Source of the DNA: Streptomyces sp. TLI_053 | GTDB lineage: Bacteria; Actinomycetota; Actinomycetes; Streptomycetales; Streptomycetaceae | Reading direction: 5' to 3' | NCBI RefSeq assembly: GCF_900105395.1 | Contig: NZ_LT629775.1 | Location: 7,405,501 to 7,469,500, forward strand | Length of the DNA: 64,000 nt | Notes under the pieces: model-generated | What the model saw: the letters and a program-made list of their open reading frames with translations, nothing else | The model's database searches: none | Told to the model about the DNA's origin: nothing | Position numbers and translations under genes: made by a program | Shown here: piece by piece, positions 25,874 through 39,058 of the stretch | How the letters are laid out: the number at the start of each line of letters is the position of its first letter | Numbering within the stretch: the first letter of the stretch is position 1

Positions 25874-28800
25874 GTGCCCACGTCCCCCAGATCACGCCCT
25901 ATTCGGCGCCGCGACGGCACCCTGGCGCTACGTGTGCCCGTATTCGGCCTCGGGCTCGCCCTGTGCGCCGTTCTCCCGGCGCCGGCGGCGATGGCCGCGC
26001 CGCAGCCGGGAGCCAAGAGCCTGGCCCAGGTGATGGCGGAGGCCGACGCCGCACACGCGAAGATGCGGCCGCCCGCGACCGAGGCGGAGAAGGCGATCGC
26101 CCAGGCCAAGAGCACGGGCGTGGCTGTGCCCGTGCCCTCGCTCACCGACGACTACAGCGAGACGGTCGCCACCCCCGAGGGACATCTCCAGAAGACGCAG
26201 CATGTGGAACGGCAGCGGGTCAAGCAGAACGGCGCGTGGGCGGATCTCGATGCCACGCTGGTGGCCGATCCCAAGGGCGGTTTCCGTCCGAAGGCTTCGG
26301 GCGCCGGTGTCCACCTGTCGGCCGGTGGATCCGGCGCGCTCGCCACCCTCACCAGTACGGACGGGAAGCAGCTCACGCTCAACTCGCCGTTCGCGCTGAC
26401 ACAAGGTCATGTGGACGAGGACGGCGACGGTGTGCTCTACCCCGAGGTCGCGCCTGGAATCGACCTGAAGGCCACCGCCACCAAGTTCGGCGGCTTGAGT
26501 ACCGTCCTGGTGGTGAAGAACGCCGAGGCTGCTGCGAACCCGGCGCTGAAAGCCGTCACATTCCCCGTGACGACCGCGGGTGTGACGGTGAAGGCGGAGG
26601 TCGACTACAGTCTCTCGGCCGCCGCTGAGGACGGTACCGTGCGTTGGCACGCCCCCGCTCCCCGGATGTGGGACAGCAGCACGGCTGCTCAGGCCCCGTC
26701 CACGCCGTCCAGTCCTGCCCCGTCGACGTCGTCCGCTCCTGTCCCGGGCCCGTCCGCGTCATCCACCCCGGCCCCGGTCGCCCCGGTCCTGGCGAAGATC
26801 GGTTTCGCGGCCCTCGGTTCGACCGCTGCTGAAGCGGGCGCCGCCGGCGGTGATCCCGAGGGTCCCGCGACAAGTAGCATCGACGGCCCCGGCAACAGCG
26901 CCAAGGTGTCGGTGATGCCCACCACCGCCGGCAGCGGCGGCATCACCCTGAGCCCCGACCAGGACCTGCTCGCCCACGGGGAGGGGCCCTGGTTCATCGA
27001 CCCGGGCTGGATCTACGACGACCGCACCGGCAACGGCTGGACCTGGACCCAGTCCGCCTACCCGGGACAGAACAACTTCCTGAAGACCGCTACGCCCCAG
27101 GAGCCGTACAACCGGCCCGGCGTCGGTGCTCAGGAGTACGTCCAGAGAACGGGAATCGAACGGTCCTTCTTCCAGATCGACTCTGCCGGCTTCAGCGGCA
27201 CGATCATCAACAAGGCTGTTATGACGATGTGGCAGGCCAAGTCGTCCAACTGGGACTGCAAAAAGGCATATCCTCTTAACCTCTTCGTCGTCAACAAGCC
27301 AATTGACAGAAGTACGACCTGGCAGGACGCTCCCACCCACCTCGGCGGCCGGGTCGGGGATCCCGCTTGGGTCCCCGGGTCCGGGAATCCGGGCTGCACC
27401 AACGGCATCGACTTCCGCTTCGACGTGACGTCGGCCTACCAGCAGTGGGCGTGGCAGACCAATGCCATGACGTTCACCGTCGAGGGTGACGAGAACGACA
27501 AGCTCGCCTTCAAGCGCCTCGACTACCGGCCGATCGTGGTGGTCGAGTACGACCGTGCTCCCAACACCCCTACCGATCCCTACACCTACCCCGTTCCGCG
27601 GACCGTCTCGCCGGACCGGAGCGTGCCGGGCTGTGACGGAAGCGGTTGGGGCTGGCTGGGAGCCGGAGCCGACCTGAACGGCGTCACGCTCAACGCGACC
27701 GTCAGCAGCCCCGTCCAGCAGACCCTGTACTCATGGAGCCACATCTGGGACTACACCCTTCCCGGTGTTCCTGACGTCGCCTCGGACTACACCGGCCCCG
27801 TGGGCAACGGCAGCAACGCGGCGTACCGGGTGCCCAACGGCGTGATCCAGGACGGTCACGTCTACGGCTACAGCATCATGGCCAGCGACCAGTTGGTCGG
27901 CATGTCGGGATCCACGCCCGCCTGCCACTTCGGCGTCGACCAGACCCCGCCGACCGTGCAGGTCCCGTCGCTCTACGACCAGCTGTCCGACGAGGCGCTG
28001 GCGACCCAGTTTCCCCCGTCGGGCAACGGACAGGGCAGCAGGCTGCGTTCCGGCGAATGGGGCAACATCCCCTACACCCCCGTCGACCCGAACCCTTCGG
28101 GCGGCCAGACCTCCGGCGTCGTCTGCGCGCGCTGGAGCTTCGACCCGCAGTTCGAGGGAGCCTCCTGGCAGTGCGGAGACTCGCTGCCCTCGGGCGGGCT
28201 GCCCGTCTTCCCCACAGCCTGGGGAACCAACATCGCCTACATCCAGGTCGAGGACAACGCGGGCAATGTCTCGCCCGTCACCCAGTACGCCTTCTACGTG
28301 CCCTGGAACCCGGACGGCCCGCAGCCGGTGTTCGGTGACGTGACCGGTGACGGCGCGGCCGACATCCTCACCGCCGACCAGGCCGGCAATCTCCGCACCT
28401 ACAGCATCCCGGGCAACACGGTGGCCAAGAGCCCGACCGCCGCGCTCGCGGCGGTACCGGCGGATACTCCGGACAGCAGCACCTGGTCCGGAAACGCGGT
28501 TCAATTCAGCCACCGCGGCGCGCTCACCGGTGGCAAGCATGTCGATGACCTGTTCGTGCATGTCAAGGACGACCCTGACCTCTACGTCTATGGCAACCCC
28601 GGCAACAGTCGTTCCACCGGCCGGTACAACAGCAAGGTCGCGCTGGCGCGACCGGCCTGTGTGACGCCGCCCAACGACTCCGCCTACTGCAACGGCTACT
28701 CGGCGGACTGGTCGCGCACTCTGCGTGTGGCGGCGCTCGGGGACCCGGCCCACACCGATCTCGACATCAAGCTGGAGTTCAAGAACAAGACCGGCCTGGT

Positions 28801-30394
28801 CACGGTGGAGTCGAACGTCGACGGCAGTGACGGCGAACTGTGGTTCTTCCCGGCCACGAGCACCAATGCGCTCGGCCAGCCCGTCCGCCTCGCCTCCGGC
28901 GGCTGGAAGGACATGGAACTCATCACCCCGGGCGACTGGGCCGGCCAGGGGCACCCCGGCATCTGGGCACGCAACATGCGCCCGGCGGACGTGGATCAGT
29001 GGTCGGGCCAGCTGACCGCCTACACCCTCACCACCGGCAACCTCGACGTCGTCGACCCCGACTTCGGGGACCCGATCATGGACGAGAACGGGAACCCGCT
29101 GGTCGTCCCGACCGTGACCGGGATCTCCGGTCCGGCCTTCATCGGCAGTGTGCCCGTCGCCACCTGGCCCGTGCTCGGCTCCGACGGAGACCTGCTCGGC
29201 AACGGGGCCCCCGGCCTGTGGGGCCGCAACGCCGACACCGGCGACATCCAGATCTGGTGGGGCCACCGCTCGGGCGACGCCGCCAACCCCGGCATGGACT
29301 GGGACGCGGGCCCGCAGACGGTCGCCAACATCCGGGTTACCCCGGACTGGTACACCCTGGACCGCCAGAACACGCTCCACGCCGACGCCACCGTGCCCGT
29401 GGTCGACAGCAACGCGACCAACGCGCTGGTCGGGATCGGCCATGTCGGGTTCACGGCCGACCGCAACGGCGTCGCTGACAGCGCCGCCACGTTCGGCGGC
29501 GCCAACTACTACCGCAGCTCCCAGGCGCCCGGCATCGACACCCGTCGCAGCTACAGCATCGCCGCCTGGGTCAAGCTCGACACCGCCGAGGGCTACGGAA
29601 CGGTGCTCGCGCTGAACGGGAACGACCGCAGCCCGTTCTACCTCCAGTACTCGGCCTCGGTCGGTACCTGGGCCTTCGTCGCCCCGCACGAGGACTGGCG
29701 GTTCACCACCACCTACTACCTCGCCGGTGGTACGGAGCAGGCCCGCCCGCAGGTCGGCCAATGGACCCATCTGGTGGGCAGCTACAACGCAGACACCGCC
29801 ACCATGACGCTCTACGTCAACGGCCGGGCCGTCGGTTCCGCCAGGAACCCCCACCCCTGGTTCAGTGGCGGAACACTCGCCATCGGCGCGGCCACCACGG
29901 TCTACTACCCGGCCGAGGACCACTTCCGCGGCGCCATCGGCGACGTCCGGGCCTACCCCTACGCCCTCACCGACCCCCAGGTCAGCAACCTCGCCATCAG
30001 CGCCACCACGATCTCCGTGCGCAGCGCCCTCGACAGCGGCAAGTGCCTTGACAACATCGGTGGCGGCATGGACATCGGCATCTGGAACTGCTGGAACGGT
30101 CCCAACCAGCAGTTCAAGTTCAACACCGACAACCACGCCCTCATCATCCAGGGCAAGTGCGTGACCGTGCAGGACGAGGCCACCAGGAACGGTGCGCCGG
30201 TCGTCCTGGCCGACTGCGACAACCTCAAGGGCGGCCAGAAGTGGCTGCGCCGTGCCGACAACAGCCTCTACAACCCGAACTCGGGCCGTTGTCTCGAACT
30301 GCCGGACTGGGTGACCGAGAACGGTACCCGCCTCGGCATCTGGGACTGCCACGCCGGCGCGAACCAGCGCTGGTACCTCAATCCCGCGACCTGA
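25874..30394 (+). CDS. Large secreted protein with LamG and ricin-type lectin domains
   Basis: 1506 residues from a GTG behind GGAAGG. A signal peptide ends near AMAAPQ (about residue 42). Then come a beta-rich domain, a Ser/Pro linker (about 270-310), a central part with cysteine pairs, an FG-GAP-like stretch (FGDVTGDGAADILTADQAG, near 820), a LamG jelly roll (RRSYSIAAWVKLD to AIGDVRAYPYALTDPQV, about 1206-1365) and a ricin-type beta-trefoil (about 1380-1506) with NQQFKF, GQKWLR and NQRWYL repeats. It probably binds carbohydrate outside the cell. Its gene diverges from the RHS toxin gene, a pairing often seen in streptomycetes; joint function is inferred. Confidence 0.85.
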   Translation: MPTSPRSRPIRRRDGTLALRVPVFGLGLALCAVLPAPAAMAAPQPGAKSLAQVMAEADAAHAKMRPPATEAEKAIAQAKSTGVAVPVPSLTDDYSETVATPEGHLQKTQHVERQRVKQNGAWADLDATLVADPKGGFRPKASGAGVHLSAGGSGALATLTSTDGKQLTLNSPFALTQGHVDEDGDGVLYPEVAPGIDLKATATKFGGLSTVLVVKNAEAAANPALKAVTFPVTTAGVTVKAEVDYSLSAAAEDGTVRWHAPAPRMWDSSTAAQAPSTPSSPAPSTSSAPVPGPSASSTPAPVAPVLAKIGFAALGSTAAEAGAAGGDPEGPATSSIDGPGNSAKVSVMPTTAGSGGITLSPDQDLLAHGEGPWFIDPGWIYDDRTGNGWTWTQSAYPGQNNFLKTATPQEPYNRPGVGAQEYVQRTGIERSFFQIDSAGFSGTIINKAVMTMWQAKSSNWDCKKAYPLNLFVVNKPIDRSTTWQDAPTHLGGRVGDPAWVPGSGNPGCTNGIDFRFDVTSAYQQWAWQTNAMTFTVEGDENDKLAFKRLDYRPIVVVEYDRAPNTPTDPYTYPVPRTVSPDRSVPGCDGSGWGWLGAGADLNGVTLNATVSSPVQQTLYSWSHIWDYTLPGVPDVASDYTGPVGNGSNAAYRVPNGVIQDGHVYGYSIMASDQLVGMSGSTPACHFGVDQTPPTVQVPSLYDQLSDEALATQFPPSGNGQGSRLRSGEWGNIPYTPVDPNPSGGQTSGVVCARWSFDPQFEGASWQCGDSLPSGGLPVFPTAWGTNIAYIQVEDNAGNVSPVTQYAFYVPWNPDGPQPVFGDVTGDGAADILTADQAGNLRTYSIPGNTVAKSPTAALAAVPADTPDSSTWSGNAVQFSHRGALTGGKHVDDLFVHVKDDPDLYVYGNPGNSRSTGRYNSKVALARPACVTPPNDSAYCNGYSADWSRTLRVAALGDPAHTDLDIKLEFKNKTGLVTVESNVDGSDGELWFFPATSTNALGQPVRLASGGWKDMELITPGDWAGQGHPGIWARNMRPADVDQWSGQLTAYTLTTGNLDVVDPDFGDPIMDENGNPLVVPTVTGISGPAFIGSVPVATWPVLGSDGDLLGNGAPGLWGRNADTGDIQIWWGHRSGDAANPGMDWDAGPQTVANIRVTPDWYTLDRQNTLHADATVPVVDSNATNALVGIGHVGFTADRNGVADSAATFGGANYYRSSQAPGIDTRRSYSIAAWVKLDTAEGYGTVLALNGNDRSPFYLQYSASVGTWAFVAPHEDWRFTTTYYLAGGTEQARPQVGQWTHLVGSYNADTATMTLYVNGRAVGSARNPHPWFSGGTLAIGAATTVYYPAEDHFRGAIGDVRAYPYALTDPQVSNLAISATTISVRSALDSGKCLDNIGGGMDIGIWNCWNGPNQQFKFNTDNHALIIQGKCVTVQDEATRNGAPVVLADCDNLKGGQKWLRRADNSLYNPNSGRCLELPDWVTENGTRLGIWDCHAGANQRWYLNPAT

Positions 30395-30419
30395 CCCGCG
30401 GTACGTCAGGTCACCCTCC

Positions 30420-30449
30420 GGCCCCCGTCGCAGTCCTGCGGCGGGGGCC
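30420..30449 (+). terminator. Terminator after the LamG/ricin gene
   Basis: Arms GGCCCCCGTCGCAG and CTGCGGCGGGGGCC pair along 14 positions with one G-T wobble, 25 bases after the stop and followed by TTCGG; it faces a converging gene. Confidence 0.7.
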
Positions 30450-30469
30450 TTCGGCTGTCCGTTCGGCCG

Positions 30470-31618
30470 TCAAGGGCGGGGCAGGGCCGCCACGAGGTTG
30501 TCGGCGCGGGGGTCGGCGTGGCCGATCATGCGGTTGGTGGTGTAGGCGAAGGTGAGGGAGGCGGTGGGGTCGGCGAAGGTGAACTGGCCGCCGGCGCCGT
30601 CGTTGCCGAAGCTGGTGGGGGTGAGCATGGGGCGGAAGGCGGGGGAGGGGAGGAGGAAGCCGGAGCCCCAGCGGGCGCCCATGTCGAAGCCCAGGTGGCC
30701 GGGGCCGGAGGTGAGTTCGCGGGTGGCGTCGGCGACGGTGGCGGGGGTGAGGAGTGGCGGGGTGCCGTCGAGGCCGGTGACGGCGGCGGCGAGGGTGGCG
30801 GAGAGGCCGGTGGCGGTGGCGACGGCGCCCGCGCCGGGGAGTTCGATCGTGTGCAGGGCGGGGTCGTTCCAGCCGTGCGGTTCGTCGAGGCCGGGGAAGA
30901 CCAGGGTGCCGTTCATGGTGACGATGCGGGTGAGCAGGTGCTCGGGGCCGGGCATCGGGCGGCGGCCCTCGGCCTCGGCGAGGCGGGCCAGGCGGGGGAG
31001 TTCGGTGACGGGGAGGCCCAGGTGGGCGTCCAGGCCGAGGGGTTCGGCGAGGGTGGCGCGGAACCATGCGCCCGGGGTGAGGCCGGTGATGCGGCGGATC
31101 ACCTCGCCGATCGCGAAACCGAAGACGTGGCCGTGGTACTCGTGGGCGGTGCCGGGCTCCCAGAGGGGCTTCTGGTCCTCGATGGCGCGGACGACGGGGG
31201 TCCAGGCGGCGATCTCCTCGAAGGTCGGGGAGGCGTCGAGGACGGGGATGCCGGCGCGGTGGGAGAGCACCATGCGGGTGGTGATCGCCTCCTTGCCGTG
31301 GCGCGCGAACTCGGGCCAGTAGGTGGCGATCGGCGCGTCCAGGTCGAGGCGGCCCTGCTGGGCGAGCAGGTGGGCGGAGAGGGAGACCAGGGCCTTGGCG
31401 CAGGAGAAGACCGGGACCAGGGTGTCCGACTGCCAGGGCCGGCCGGTGCGTTCGTCGGCGACGCCGCCCCACAGTTCGACCACCTTGCGGCCGCCGACGT
31501 GGACGGTGACGGCCGAGCCGAGCTCCGGGAAGTCGGCGTAGTTGCGGGCGAAGGCGTCGGCGACCGCGCCGTAGCCCTCGTCGGCCCAGCCGTGGTGGTC
31601 GGGGTGAGCGTGGTCCAT
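30470..31618 (-). CDS. Serine hydrolase of the beta-lactamase (class C/EstB) family
   Basis: 382 residues. Active-site SCAK gives Ser72 and Lys75; a tyrosine motif follows in AHEYHGHVFGFA. There is no signal peptide, so it is cytoplasmic, which fits an esterase or peptidase rather than an antibiotic-degrading beta-lactamase. The ending TSFGNDGAGGQFTFADPTASL matches EstB-type enzymes. A perfect palindrome sits 31 bases upstream of the ATG. Divergent from the kinase gene. Confidence 0.85.
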   Translation of the reverse strand: MDHAHPDHHGWADEGYGAVADAFARNYADFPELGSAVTVHVGGRKVVELWGGVADERTGRPWQSDTLVPVFSCAKALVSLSAHLLAQQGRLDLDAPIATYWPEFARHGKEAITTRMVLSHRAGIPVLDASPTFEEIAAWTPVVRAIEDQKPLWEPGTAHEYHGHVFGFAIGEVIRRITGLTPGAWFRATLAEPLGLDAHLGLPVTELPRLARLAEAEGRRPMPGPEHLLTRIVTMNGTLVFPGLDEPHGWNDPALHTIELPGAGAVATATGLSATLAAAVTGLDGTPPLLTPATVADATRELTSGPGHLGFDMGARWGSGFLLPSPAFRPMLTPTSFGNDGAGGQFTFADPTASLTFAYTTNRMIGHADPRADNLVAALPRP

Positions 31619-31648
31619 GGGGTGGTTCCGTCTCCGAGGTGCAGGATT

Positions 31649-31662
31649 GTTGGCGCGCCAAC
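31649..31662. promoter_or_regulatory. 14-bp perfect palindrome in the hydrolase promoter
   Basis: GTTGGCGCGCCAAC, self-complementary over its whole length, in the divergent region between hydrolase and kinase. Compact palindromes of this kind are typical TetR-type operators; no TetR gene is directly next to it, so the regulator is unknown. Confidence 0.45.
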
Positions 31663-31744
31663 GGTAGGCGGAGGCCGGGGGCCGGGGGAAACGATTTGTT
31701 GATCCGCCGTCAGCGGGGGGTGGGGGGAGCGCTAGGGTTTGCGC

Positions 31745-33226
<1,482 letters not shown>

Positions 33227-33289
33227 GGCACCGGGCGCCGGGGCCAAATGTGCTGGACAGTACGGCCGGTGCGGCGGAGGGTGGGGCGC

Positions 33290-34276
33290 ATGGAGTTCAC
33301 CCACCTCGGCCGCACCGGCCTCACCGTTTCCCGACTCTGCCTGGGCACCATGAACTTCGGCCCGCACACCGAGGAGTCGGATGCCCACCTGATCATGGAC
33401 AGCGCCCACGAACGGGGCATCAACTTCTTCGACACCTCGAACAGTTACGGCCGCGACTCCGAGGGCAACCACAAGGGTCGCACCGAGGAGATCATCGGCC
33501 GCTGGCTCGCCAAGGGCGACGGCCGCCGCGAGCGGACCGTGCTCGCCACCAAGGCGTACGCGCCGATGGGCGACTGGCCGAACGAGGGGCGGCTCTCCGC
33601 CCTCGCGATCCGCCGCTCCGTCGAGGCCAGCCTGCGCCGGCTGGGCACCGACCACATCGACCTCTACCAGATGCACCACATCGACCGGGACACGCCCTGG
33701 GAGGAGATCTGGCAGGCGATGGAGGTCCTGGTCGCCCAGGGCAAGATCATCTACGTCGGCTCCAGCAACTTCGCCGGCTGGCACCTCGCCCAGGCCCAGG
33801 AGGCCGCCAGGGCGCGGCACTTCCTCGGCCTGGTCAGCGAGCAGTCCCTCTACAACCTGCTGGACCGGACGATCGAACTGGAGGTGATCCCCGCCGTCGA
33901 GCACTACGGGCTCGGCCTGCTGCCGTGGTCCCCGCTGCGCAGCGGCGTGCTGGGCGGCGTGCTGCGCAAGGAGCGGGAGGGCACCCGGGTCCGGGGCGGC
34001 CTCCCGCACGCGGGCGAGATCCTGGCGGCCAACCGGGACCGCATCCAGGCGTACGAGGACCTCGCCGACGAACTCGGCGAGCACCCCGCCGACCTCGCCC
34101 TCGCGTGGCTGCTCTCGCGTCCCGTCGTGACCGCCCCGATCGTCGGCCCGCGTACCCTCGATCACCTCGACGCGGCGGTGCACGCGCTGGACATCAAGCT
34201 CGACGACGACCTGCTCGCGCGCCTGGACGTTCTCTTCCCGGGGCGGAAGCCGGCTCCGGAGGACTACGCCTGGTAG
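33290..34276 (+). CDS. Aldo/keto reductase
   Basis: 328 residues with the AKR tetrad: Asp48 and Tyr53 in FFDTSNSYG, Lys88 in LATKAY and the His of YQMHHID near 129. The family shape (LGRTGLTVSRLCLGTMNFG at the start, VGSSNFAGWHLAQAQ in the centre, PIVGPRTLDHLDAAVHAL at the end) fits the YhdN/voltage-channel-beta branch, which reduces aldehydes with NADPH. The ATG follows GGAGG. A terminator ends the gene. Confidence 0.9.
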   Translation: MEFTHLGRTGLTVSRLCLGTMNFGPHTEESDAHLIMDSAHERGINFFDTSNSYGRDSEGNHKGRTEEIIGRWLAKGDGRRERTVLATKAYAPMGDWPNEGRLSALAIRRSVEASLRRLGTDHIDLYQMHHIDRDTPWEEIWQAMEVLVAQGKIIYVGSSNFAGWHLAQAQEAARARHFLGLVSEQSLYNLLDRTIELEVIPAVEHYGLGLLPWSPLRSGVLGGVLRKEREGTRVRGGLPHAGEILAANRDRIQAYEDLADELGEHPADLALAWLLSRPVVTAPIVGPRTLDHLDAAVHALDIKLDDDLLARLDVLFPGRKPAPEDYAW

Positions 34277-34288
34277 GGGAGTTGTCCG

Positions 34289-34328
34289 CCGGCCCCTCCC
34301 CTGCCGTCGCCGGTGGGGGAGGGGCCGG
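34289..34328 (+). terminator. Terminator after the aldo/keto reductase gene
   Basis: CCGGCCCCTCCCC (34289-34301) and its exact complement (34316-34328) with a 14-base loop, 13 bases after the stop. Confidence 0.75.
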
Positions 34329-34340
34329 GGCAAGAACAAA

Positions 34341-34368
34341 GGCAACGAGGAAAACCCCACTCGTTGCC
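34341..34368. repeat. 9-10-9 inverted repeat upstream of rox
   Basis: GGCAACGAG (34341-34349) and CTCGTTGCC (34360-34368), exact complements around an A-rich spacer, just before an AT-rich stretch (ACTCTTAACTTATAG). It may be a regulator site for rox or a second terminator. Confidence 0.5.
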
Positions 34369-34390
34369 ACTCTTAACTTATAGCGGGTGG

Positions 34391-34410
34391 GGGGCCTTGC
34401 CGCAAGGGGG
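34391..34410. promoter_or_regulatory. Rifamycin-associated element (RAE)-like palindrome
   Basis: GGGGCCTTGCCGCAAGGGGG with the perfect core CCTTGC-C-GCAAGG. Rifamycin-inactivation genes of actinomycetes carry a conserved ~19-bp inverted repeat of this form (the RAE), which makes them inducible by rifamycins. Its position before a rox-like gene supports the call. The TTGCCG inside could serve as a -35, with CAGAAT at 34422-34427 as a loosely spaced -10. Confidence 0.75.
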
Positions 34411-34463
34411 TGGGGGTGGCGCAGAATGACCGACCTGAACCGGGCGACGATGAAAACGGCTGA

Positions 34464-37660
<3,197 letters not shown>

Positions 37661-37673
37661 TAGCACTGCCCGC

Positions 37674-38315
37674 ATGACGGAGAGGCCCGCGGAGCGCGGT
37701 AGTTACCACCACGGGGCGCTGCCCGAGGCGTTGGTCGCGGTGGCGTTCGAGCTGCTGGACGAGGCGGGCCAGGAGAGCGTCACCATGCGGGAGGTGGCAC
37801 GGCGGGCGGGGGTGTCGGCGGGGGCGCCGTTCCGGCACTTCGCGGACCGGCGGGCGCTGCTGACGGCGGTGGCGGACCGGGTGCTGGCGGACTTCGAGAG
37901 CTGGCAACGGGCCGGGATCGCAGCGGCGACGGGGGCCGGGGACGGAGCCGCCGACGGGGCGGGGGACCAGCGGGCGGTGCTGCGGGCGCTGGGGCTGGGC
38001 TTCGTCCGGTACGCCGTCCGGCACCCGCACCGGTTCGCGCTGGTGCGGTCCCGGGTGTTCGCGCCGGCCCCGCAGCCGGAGCTGCGGGAGCGGCTGTCGG
38101 GGATCGACCGCGCGTACACCGAGGTGATCGTCGCCGACCAGGAGGCCGGCCTGTTGCGGCCCGGTGATCCGGAGCTGGTGGGCTTCGCGGGGCAGGCGCT
38201 GGTGTACGGGCTGGCGCAGATGGTCCTGGACGGGTACCTGCCGGCGGAGAAGGCGGAGGAGGTGGCCGCGCAGGTGCTCGACACCCTCGGCCGGGGAATC
38301 GCCAACCCCCGCTGA
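37674..38315 (+). CDS. TetR-family regulator (WHG-type C-terminal domain)
   Basis: 213 residues. The N-terminal HTH reads YHHGALPEALVAVAFELLDE, then SVTMREVARRAGVSAGAPFRHFADRRALL. The C-terminal part (FVRYAVRHPHRFALVRSRVF) matches the TetR_C_33/WHG group. TAGCAC at 37661-37666 and no ribosome site suggest a leaderless transcript. A perfect 9-3-9 operator 50 bases downstream of the stop makes the DUF4188 gene its likely target. Confidence 0.88.
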   Translation: MTERPAERGSYHHGALPEALVAVAFELLDEAGQESVTMREVARRAGVSAGAPFRHFADRRALLTAVADRVLADFESWQRAGIAAATGAGDGAADGAGDQRAVLRALGLGFVRYAVRHPHRFALVRSRVFAPAPQPELRERLSGIDRAYTEVIVADQEAGLLRPGDPELVGFAGQALVYGLAQMVLDGYLPAEKAEEVAAQVLDTLGRGIANPR

Positions 38316-38364
38316 CAGGAGGGAACTTCGTGTGCGCGGAGGGTTGACCGGGTCGGTGCACGCT

Positions 38365-38385
38365 GATGTAATCGCCGATTACATC
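38365..38385. promoter_or_regulatory. TetR operator in front of the DUF4188 gene
   Basis: GATGTAATC-GCC-GATTACATC, a perfect inverted repeat that stands out as AT-rich. It lies between the TetR stop (38315) and the GTG at 38452. Perfect dyads of this length are typical TetR sites. Confidence 0.75.
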
Positions 38386-38451
38386 GACCTCTACCCGCGA
38401 GTAGCCCAAGGGGCGGGAGGGTCGGAAGAGCCGACAGGGCTGGGGGCAGAC

Positions 38452-38994
38452 GTGTTCGCGAAACCGACTCCGGGCTTCACCACCGCGGCCGCCACCGGGG
38501 AGACCGTCGTCCTGCTGATCGGGATGCGGATCAACCGGTTCTGGGCCGTCCACCAGTGGTTCCCGATGCTGCTGGCGATGTTCCGGATGCTGCACGAGCT
38601 GGGCCGGCAACCGGAACGCGGCCTGCGCGGGAAGGTCCTGCTGACCGCCTCGCCGCGCACCTACTACGCGGTCCAGTACTGGGAGTCCGAGGAGAAGCTC
38701 TACGCGTACGCGACCGCGCCGGACGCCTTCCACCACCGGGTCTGGAAGATCGCCAACAACAAGCTCAAGAAGGGCAGCATGCGCGGACACGTCGGCCTCT
38801 GGCACGAGGCGTACATCGTGCCGGAGGGCGGCTACGAGTCCGTGTACTTCGACATGCCGCCGTTCGGGCTCGCGGGCGCGAGCGGCGTGCTGCCGGTGGA
38901 GAGCCGGGGGCGCGGCGCCAGGCAGCGGCTGGCCTTCCGCTCGGACCCGGAGGGGAAGGGGCCCGACGCGACCCCGGCGGACACGTCGGAGTGA
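38452..38994 (+). CDS. DUF4188 protein (monooxygenase-like)
   Basis: 180 residues from a GTG behind GGGGGCAGAC. The longer frame that starts further upstream would run through the operator and is not used. The family pattern is clear: TVVLLIGMRINRFWAVHQWF, MLLAMFRMLHEL, YYAVQYWESEEKLYAYA, HHRVWKIAN and GHVGLWHEAYIV. DUF4188 has a dimeric alpha-beta barrel fold close to haem-type monooxygenases and aldoxime dehydratases; the reaction is not known. Its expression is probably repressed by the adjacent TetR protein. Confidence 0.85.
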   Translation: MFAKPTPGFTTAAATGETVVLLIGMRINRFWAVHQWFPMLLAMFRMLHELGRQPERGLRGKVLLTASPRTYYAVQYWESEEKLYAYATAPDAFHHRVWKIANNKLKKGSMRGHVGLWHEAYIVPEGGYESVYFDMPPFGLAGASGVLPVESRGRGARQRLAFRSDPEGKGPDATPADTSE

Positions 38995-39007
38995 GGAGCG
39001 AACGGCG

Positions 39008-39040
39008 GCCGCCCCCGCGGACTCCCTCCGCGGGGGCGGC
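39008..39040. terminator. 14-bp perfect stem, bidirectional terminator
   Basis: GCCGCCCCCGCGGA (39008-39021) and its exact complement (39027-39040) with a CTCCC loop, between converging genes. Confidence 0.85.
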
Positions 39041-39058
39041 GTGCCGTCGGGAGACGGC

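Noticed and set aside
27731-30352. Long minus-strand open frame opposite the LamG/ricin gene
   Set aside because: Low-complexity Val/Gly/Arg text and no ribosome site; the plus strand has recognisable LamG and ricin domains.
30470-31618. Beta-lactam resistance enzyme
   Set aside because: No signal peptide and EstB-like features; a cytoplasmic esterase is more likely.
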